A stretch of DNA of 9,518 bases from Ga0077527 sp964486865 (GTDB lineage Bacteria; Pseudomonadota; Gammaproteobacteria; Burkholderiales; SG8-41): NCBI GenBank assembly GCA_964486865.1, contig CAZAOZ010000084.1:1-9518 (forward strand). The letters run 5' to 3'. The translations under genes and the position numbers were made by a program. Positions 6,353 through 9,518 of the stretch are shown here, piece after piece (within the stretch, counting starts at the first letter, position 1; each line of letters starts with the position of its first letter). The notes beneath the pieces are model-generated. The model worked only from the letters and a program-made list of their open reading frames with translations. It made no database searches and had not been told where the DNA came from.

Positions 6353-6377
6353 AAAAGAAATCTTCTCCGGTACCTTT
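6353..6377 (+). repeat. REP-like motif copy B
   Basis: AAAAGAAATC (6353-6362) is followed by TTCTCCGGTACCTTT (6363-6377), one mismatch from the copy after the intact RAYT. It lies 20 bases after the stop of the RAYT fragment, the same relative position as copy C after RAYT copy 1. It forms the left boundary of cargo 1. Confidence 0.75.
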
Positions 6378-6413
6378 GATGTTTATGCAGAGCACTGCTG
6401 GGAGGGCGACAGC

Positions 6414-7022
6414 ATGATCGGACTCATCATTCTGATTGTTGGCGTCATCTACCTCACTGTGCTGGTGGTGGTTACGCGCGCGGCGTATCGGTGGGCAAAG
6501 AGCAAAGGGCTATCGAAGGCGAAGTGCCGGCTTGCGGCAGCAGGCGGGTTCCTCACCGTGTATCTGCCCGTGTTCTGGGATCACATTCCGACGGTGATCA
6601 CGCATCAGTACTACTGCAAAACGGAGGCGGGGTTCTGGGTCTATAAGACTGTGGATCAATGGAAGGCTGAGAACCCGGGGGTGATGGAGACGTTGGTGGA
6701 GGATAAACATGCGCCTTTTAAGCGAGTTGGTGATAATAAAAATTATATCGACACCAAAACACTTAATCAGCGGTTTCGCTGGGAAGCTGGAAAATATCGC
6801 CCCCTTTTCTTACTGCCTGTTTATAGCTGGAAAAGCGAAATAGTGGATAGCAAGAATGGCAAGGTAGTCGCACGCTATGTTGATTTATCCAGTGGCGAGG
6901 GGCGGGATTACCTCAAGTTTTGGATGAATATCTCAAATTGCAGCGATGGAATTAGTAATAGAAACGCCTTGTATCAATTCGTGGGAGCTGTTGTGGATAT
7001 TAATAAGGGAGAAGCGAAATGA
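6414..7022 (+). CDS. Unnamed 202-aa membrane protein, cargo 1
   Basis: No named family is recognised. The frame is open further upstream, but ATG 6414 is chosen because GGAGGG (6401-6406) sits 7 bases before it and the protein then opens with a membrane segment. Residues 2-20 are strongly hydrophobic (IGLIILIVGVIYLTVLVVV). Residues about 40-55 form a second, weaker segment, leaving a soluble domain of about 145 residues. Visible blocks are YYCKTEAGFWVYKTVDQWK (66-84), W139-KSE, KVVAR (150-154) and NCSDG (C176). These recur with the same order and near-identical spacing in the 157-aa protein at 8207, so the two are probable relatives. GC content is lower than in the left half of the window, suggesting transfer. 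The stop overlaps the next start (ATGA), so the two genes are translationally coupled. From memory, similar proteins sit beside large secreted proteins; an immunity-like role is a guess. Confidence 0.8.
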   Translation: MIGLIILIVGVIYLTVLVVVTRAAYRWAKSKGLSKAKCRLAAAGGFLTVYLPVFWDHIPTVITHQYYCKTEAGFWVYKTVDQWKAENPGVMETLVEDKHAPFKRVGDNKNYIDTKTLNQRFRWEAGKYRPLFLLPVYSWKSEIVDSKNGKVVARYVDLSSGEGRDYLKFWMNISNCSDGISNRNALYQFVGAVVDINKGEAK

Positions 7023-7297
7023 GCGCGATTCAAGTCCTATTTCAACAAGCTCAGTTAGCGGAAGCTGCATATGCCAATTTTAGTGGAATGAGTGCCTCTA
7101 CACCAACAGGAGCAATCGAAAATGCCCTCATTGCCGAAAAATTCTCCCCCGCCCAAGCCGCCACCTTCGTCTCGCAATGGCGAGTGGTCGATCAATACAC
7201 CGCGCCGTTCACGCTGGGCGTGATCGGGACTGGATTTTCAGGGACCCTTTTTCAGCGACCCAAAGGTACCGGAGTGGATTTCTTTTTGAACAATTGA
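7019..7297 (+). pseudogene. N-terminus of larger gene cut by RAYT insertion
   Basis: ATG 7019 overlaps the previous stop (ATGA) and has AAGGGAG at 7005-7011, so translation initiates well. The first 79 codons (7019-7255) read as a genuine N-terminus: helix MSAIQVLFQQAQLAEAAYANF, then FSPAQAATFVSQWRVVDQYT and the start of a Gly-rich stretch (VIGTGFSGTLF). At 7256, exactly where the 785-bp duplicated RAYT block starts, the frame runs into mobile DNA and ends 13 codons later at TGA 7295-7297. The remainder of the gene is not found beyond the RAYT copy. The N-terminus resembles, from memory only, that of large betaproteobacterial lipase-like or RTX-type secreted proteins, in which QWRVVDQY precedes an alpha/beta-hydrolase part. 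A 92-aa native protein is unlikely because its last 13 residues come from the mobile block. Confidence 0.75.
7262..7287 (-). repeat. REP-like motif copy E (left arm of RAYT 1)
   Basis: AAAGGTACCGGAGT followed by GGATTTCTTTTT is the reverse complement of the motif after the transposase gene (8057-8081), with one mismatch over 25 bases. It lies 23 bases before the RAYT start codon and is read through by the truncated gene at 7019. Confidence 0.8.
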
Positions 7298-7310
7298 CCT
7301 GATCCCGCTC

Positions 7311-8036
7311 ATGCCTCGCCGTCCCCGCCTCTATCTTTCCGGTCATCCGCAGCACATCGTGCAGCGCGGGCACAACCGTGCGGCCTGCTTTTTTGCGGAC
7401 GAGGATTACCGGTTCTATCTGCACTGGCTCAAGCTGGGCGCCGAGAAATGCGGGTGCGCGATTCACGCCTACGTGCTGATGACCAACCACGTGCATCTGC
7501 TGTTGACGCCACGGCGGCCGGATGCGGTATCCCGGCTGATGCAGTCACTCGGGCGGCGTTATGCCCAGTACGTCAACCGGTTCTACAAACGCAGCGGCAG
7601 TGTGTGGGAAGGCCGTTTCAAGGCAAGCCTCGTTCAGGCCGAGGAATACCTGCTGACCTGCTATCGCTACATCGAATTGAATCCCGTGCGCGCAGACATG
7701 GTGCGCGACCCCGGCGACTACGCCTGGTCGAGCTATCGGCACAACGGGCTGGGAAAGGCCGATGCATTAATGACGGAGCATCCGCTCTATGCAACGATGG
7801 GGGCAAGTGAGCGAGAGCGCCAATCGGCCTACCGCGCGCTGTTCCAGGCGCACTTGGATGAACCCGCACTCACTAAGATCCGTGAAGCCATCCACCGTGG
7901 ACAACCGTTGGGAAGCGAACGTTTCCGGGAGCAGGTGGCTGCGGCGCTTGGGCGACGCGTACTCGTGCGCAAGCAGGGGCGCCAGCGAGATGTCGCGGAC
8001 ACGTCGCTGCCTGGGCAAATGGGATTGGATTTATAG
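7311..8036 (+). CDS. REP-associated tyrosine transposase (RAYT), copy 1
   Basis: This 241-aa IS200/Y1-family (HUH) transposase nicks and rejoins single-stranded DNA through one catalytic tyrosine and is expected to act on the flanking REP-like sequences. The canonical start is MPRRPRLYLSGHPQHIVQRG. The HUH pair is H60 and H62 in MTNHVHLLL. The family block CYRYIELNPVRADMV (117-131) carries the likely nucleophile, Tyr120 by analogy. VWEGRFKASLV (98-108) and WSSYR (139-143) are also typical. The C-terminal extension (about 185-241), ending LPGQMGLDL, is also preserved in the 6181-6333 fragment. No clear Shine-Dalgarno precedes ATG 7311. The truncated gene before it ends 13 bases upstream, so expression may depend on translational coupling. 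It appears intact, with no difference from copy 2. Confidence 0.93.
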   Translation: MPRRPRLYLSGHPQHIVQRGHNRAACFFADEDYRFYLHWLKLGAEKCGCAIHAYVLMTNHVHLLLTPRRPDAVSRLMQSLGRRYAQYVNRFYKRSGSVWEGRFKASLVQAEEYLLTCYRYIELNPVRADMVRDPGDYAWSSYRHNGLGKADALMTEHPLYATMGASERERQSAYRALFQAHLDEPALTKIREAIHRGQPLGSERFREQVAAALGRRVLVRKQGRQRDVADTSLPGQMGLDL

Positions 8037-8056
8037 GAGGAAATGCAGATGCGAAG

Positions 8057-8081
8057 AAAAGAAATCTACTCCGGTACCTTT
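8057..8081 (+). repeat. REP-like motif copy C (right arm of RAYT 1)
   Basis: AAAAGAAATC then TACTCCGGTACCTTT, the inverted partner of copy E. It lies 20 bases after the RAYT stop. The bases between (GGAGGAAATGCAGATGC) closely match those after the RAYT fragment at 6334, so the downstream flank is conserved across RAYT lineages. Confidence 0.8.
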
Positions 8082-8112
8082 CGTCTTCATCTGCTGCATC
8101 TGCCGGGCGAAG

Positions 8113-8134
8113 AAAAGAAATCCATCCCGTTACC
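8113..8134 (+). repeat. REP-like motif copy D (degenerate)
   Basis: AAAAGAAATC followed by CATCCCGTTACC, a second, diverged copy 31 bases after copy C in the same orientation. Its upstream bases (ATCTGCC, then GGCGAAG) match those before copy A at 6155, so A and D form a subfamily distinct from B and C. Confidence 0.55.
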
Positions 8135-8206
8135 CATCGCATTTCAGATCGCATCTAAACGTCGTCAAGTAGATCGCAATTCAAGACAACCCTGCTGGGG
8201 GCAGCC

Positions 8207-8680
8207 ATGAAAATCCTGATTACTTTGGTCGCGCTGGTGATAGCTGTGCTTGGTGGCTTGGCTGCTTTGGGCTATGTGCCGGGCCGTCAGTCGTACTGGG
8301 ACGCGCAGGTGCGGGAGATGTGTGAGAAGGATGGGGGGGTACAAATTTTTGAGCAAATTGCTATTTCCTCTGAGCAAGCAACTGCTTTGCAAAAAGTAGG
8401 TTCTCATTTTTCCATTCCACCAAGAGCAACCGCTAAACCAGATGCTCCAGCGTATTGGGATGAATTGGTAACGATTTTTCAAGATGCAAATCCACGTGTT
8501 TGGCGGTCAGAGCAGGTCATTCGGCGTCGTGGCGATGAAAAAGTTGTTGCACGTGTTGTTCGATACATTCGTGTTGGCGGAGATATCCCGTCACCCGCAC
8601 ATTCCAGCAGTTTTTCTTGTCCAGATGAAGCAGGTGTGCTTGCTAAACGTGAAAATATTTTTTCCATTAAAGGAAAATAA
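8207..8680 (+). CDS. Unnamed 157-aa membrane-anchored protein, cargo 2
   Basis: No named family is recognised. ATG 8207 follows GGGGG (8197-8201) by 5 bases, and the leader CTGCTGGGGG resembles CTGCTGGGAGGG before the cargo 1 gene. Residues 3-24 form one hydrophobic segment (ILITLVALVIAVLGGLAALG), a membrane anchor or uncleaved signal, leaving about 130 residues probably in the periplasm. Two cysteines, C39 (REMCEKDGGVQIFEQ) and C138 (FSCPDEAG), could form a disulfide. W99-RSE, KVVAR (112-116) and C138 parallel W139-KSE, KVVAR (150-154) and C176 of the protein at 6414, with the same 22-residue KVVAR-to-Cys distance. Composition is AT-richer than in the left half. The stop codon is immediately followed by the second 785-bp RAYT block, so the full C-terminus could have been altered, although FSIKGK looks like a natural end. 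An immunity-like function is a guess. Confidence 0.8.
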   Translation: MKILITLVALVIAVLGGLAALGYVPGRQSYWDAQVREMCEKDGGVQIFEQIAISSEQATALQKVGSHFSIPPRATAKPDAPAYWDELVTIFQDANPRVWRSEQVIRRRGDEKVVARVVRYIRVGGDIPSPAHSSSFSCPDEAGVLAKRENIFSIKGK

Positions 8681-8686
8681 CGACCC

Positions 8687-8712
8687 AAAGGTACCGGAGT
8701 GGATTTCTTTTT
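8687..8712 (-). repeat. REP-like motif copy F (left arm of RAYT 2)
   Basis: Same sequence as copy E, again 23 bases before a RAYT start codon. With copy C it brackets cargo 2 as an inverted pair. Confidence 0.8.
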
Positions 8713-8735
8713 GAACAATTGACCTGATCCCGCTC

Positions 8736-9461
8736 ATGCCTCGCCGTCCCCGCCTCTATCTTTCCGGTCATCCGCAGCACATCGTGCAGCGCGGGCACAA
8801 CCGTGCGGCCTGCTTTTTTGCGGACGAGGATTACCGGTTCTATCTGCACTGGCTCAAGCTGGGCGCCGAGAAATGCGGGTGCGCGATTCACGCCTACGTG
8901 CTGATGACCAACCACGTGCATCTGCTGTTGACGCCACGGCGGCCGGATGCGGTATCCCGGCTGATGCAGTCACTCGGGCGGCGTTATGCCCAGTACGTCA
9001 ACCGGTTCTACAAACGCAGCGGCAGTGTGTGGGAAGGCCGTTTCAAGGCAAGCCTCGTTCAGGCCGAGGAATACCTGCTGACCTGCTATCGCTACATCGA
9101 ATTGAATCCCGTGCGCGCAGACATGGTGCGCGACCCCGGCGACTACGCCTGGTCGAGCTATCGGCACAACGGGCTGGGAAAGGCCGATGCATTAATGACG
9201 GAGCATCCGCTCTATGCAACGATGGGGGCAAGTGAGCGAGAGCGCCAATCGGCCTACCGCGCGCTGTTCCAGGCGCACTTGGATGAACCCGCACTCACTA
9301 AGATCCGTGAAGCCATCCACCGTGGACAACCGTTGGGAAGCGAACGTTTCCGGGAGCAGGTGGCTGCGGCGCTTGGGCGACGCGTACTCGTGCGCAAGCA
9401 GGGGCGCCAGCGAGATGTCGCGGACACGTCGCTGCCTGGGCAAATGGGATTGGATTTATAG
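8736..9461 (+). CDS. REP-associated tyrosine transposase (RAYT), copy 2
   Basis: The 241-aa protein is the same as that of copy 1, including the HUH pair H60/H62 and the YIELNP block. The surrounding 785 bases show no difference either, which means a very recent duplication, gene conversion, or an assembly artefact. Unlike copy 1 it has only a left REP-like arm in the window, so it may be unable to move as a unit while still supplying transposase in trans. Its start has no clear Shine-Dalgarno, and the preceding gene stops 55 bases upstream. Confidence 0.93.
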   Translation: MPRRPRLYLSGHPQHIVQRGHNRAACFFADEDYRFYLHWLKLGAEKCGCAIHAYVLMTNHVHLLLTPRRPDAVSRLMQSLGRRYAQYVNRFYKRSGSVWEGRFKASLVQAEEYLLTCYRYIELNPVRADMVRDPGDYAWSSYRHNGLGKADALMTEHPLYATMGASERERQSAYRALFQAHLDEPALTKIREAIHRGQPLGSERFREQVAAALGRRVLVRKQGRQRDVADTSLPGQMGLDL

Positions 9462-9465
9462 GAGG

Positions 9466-9518
9466 GCGGTTTCAAATACCAAGTGCAACGATAGGTTCCA
9501 GTGTAATGCCCTTGTTGA
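9466..9518. other. Window end, no recognisable feature
   Basis: These 53 bases follow the abrupt end of the duplicated block. I see no ORF start, ribosome site or REP-like copy. It could be the native DNA into which the second block was placed. Confidence 0.4.

Larger units (their letters stand above)
7256..8040 (+). repeat. 785-bp direct repeat, copy 1
   Basis: This block matches 8681-9465 at a constant offset of 1425 bases with no difference seen by eye. The match starts at CGACCC and ends five bases (GGAGG without its last continuation) after the TAG of the transposase gene region, at GGAGG 8036-8040. It includes the left REP-like arm and the whole RAYT gene but not the right arm. Confidence 0.9.
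7262..8081 (+). mobile_element. RAYT module flanked by inverted REP-like arms
   Basis: This is an 820-bp unit consisting of left arm (7262-7287), RAYT gene (7311-8036) and right arm (8057-8081). The arms are 25-bp inverted copies with a single mismatch. RAYTs are single-strand Y1 transposases domesticated with short palindromic REP sequences and are usually flanked by inverted REPs, which is what is seen here. The arms are built on the palindrome GGTACC plus a T/A-rich side rather than a classic REP stem-loop. No target duplication is expected for this class and none is seen. Confidence 0.75.
8681..9465 (+). repeat. 785-bp direct repeat, copy 2
   Basis: This second copy of the RAYT block starts at the base after the cargo 2 stop codon and ends at the same GGAGG as copy 1. 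The flanks differ on both sides. In particular, the right REP-like arm and its lead-in, present after copy 1, are absent and replaced by unrelated sequence from 9466. Confidence 0.9.

Noticed and set aside
5684..6395. Short ORFs around 5684-5897 and a minus-strand 162-aa ORF at 5779-6267
   Set aside because: They have no ribosome site or recognisable domain. The minus-strand frame is antisense to the RAYT fragment and crosses the hairpin cluster.
6177..6413. Upstream extension of the cargo 1 gene (281 aa)
   Set aside because: The extension runs out of frame through the RAYT fragment and a REP-like copy. ATG 6414 has GGAGGG and begins with a membrane segment.
6155..8712. CRISPR array
   Set aside because: The motif copies are irregularly spaced, in both orientations, and separated by genes. 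There are no regular spacers and no cas genes.
1..9518. tRNA or rRNA genes
   Set aside because: I saw no cloverleaf-like sequence with a GGTTC-type T-arm and no rRNA signature on either strand.

Overview
The window looks like chromosomal DNA from a GC-rich betaproteobacterium, probably Burkholderiales or a close relative. The evidence is two tandem Bug-type (TctC-like) periplasmic solute-binding proteins, a PuuE-like polysaccharide deacetylase, a VOC protein and a carboxymuconolactone-decarboxylase-like protein, all with strong G/C third-position bias. This placement rests on gene content and composition only.

Left half (1-5372), metabolic genes. A (CAC)7 tract opens the window, followed by a 90-aa protein with a ribbon-helix-helix-like C-terminus (162-434, +). 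A VOC/methylmalonyl-CoA-epimerase-like gene (469-903, -) diverges from a three-gene run on the + strand: a PuuE-like deacetylase broken by one in-frame TAA (1098-1976), then two Bug binding proteins (1994-2995 and 3003-3974) with gaps of 17 and 7 bases. The run looks like an operon for uptake and processing of an organic acid or amide, but neither Bug gene has membrane subunits (TctA/TctB) here. Converging on it are a degenerate class III nucleotide-cyclase-like protein (4012-4614, -) and an AhpD/CMD-fold protein lacking the CxxC pair (4749-5372, -).

Boundary (5404-6154). A 272-bp element with 27-bp near-perfect terminal inverted repeats and no transposase (MITE-like) lies just upstream of the CMD gene start. 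It is followed by about 480 bases of non-coding, locally AT-rich DNA holding several clear palindromes and a two-tier hairpin.

Right half (6155-9518), an accessory array. Two direct copies of a REP-associated tyrosine transposase (RAYT, IS200/Y1 type, 241 aa) lie in a 785-bp block that I find no difference between. A divergent RAYT C-terminal fragment lies upstream. A 25-bp motif built around GGTACCGGAGT recurs in both orientations at the edges of the RAYT genes. It brackets two cargo stretches: (i) a 202-aa membrane protein overlapping (ATGA) a gene whose 79-codon N-terminus is cut off by the RAYT block, and (ii) a 157-aa membrane-anchored protein. The two cargo proteins share a spaced motif set (Cys-x-x-acidic-x-Gly, W[KR]SE, KVVAR, and a Cys exactly 22 residues after KVVAR), so they are probably diverged members of one unnamed family. 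Comparison from memory suggests immunity-like proteins next to a large secreted protein, which is unproven. The layout reads as interchangeable small membrane-protein cassettes separated by RAYT/REP modules, and this is the most interesting part of the window.
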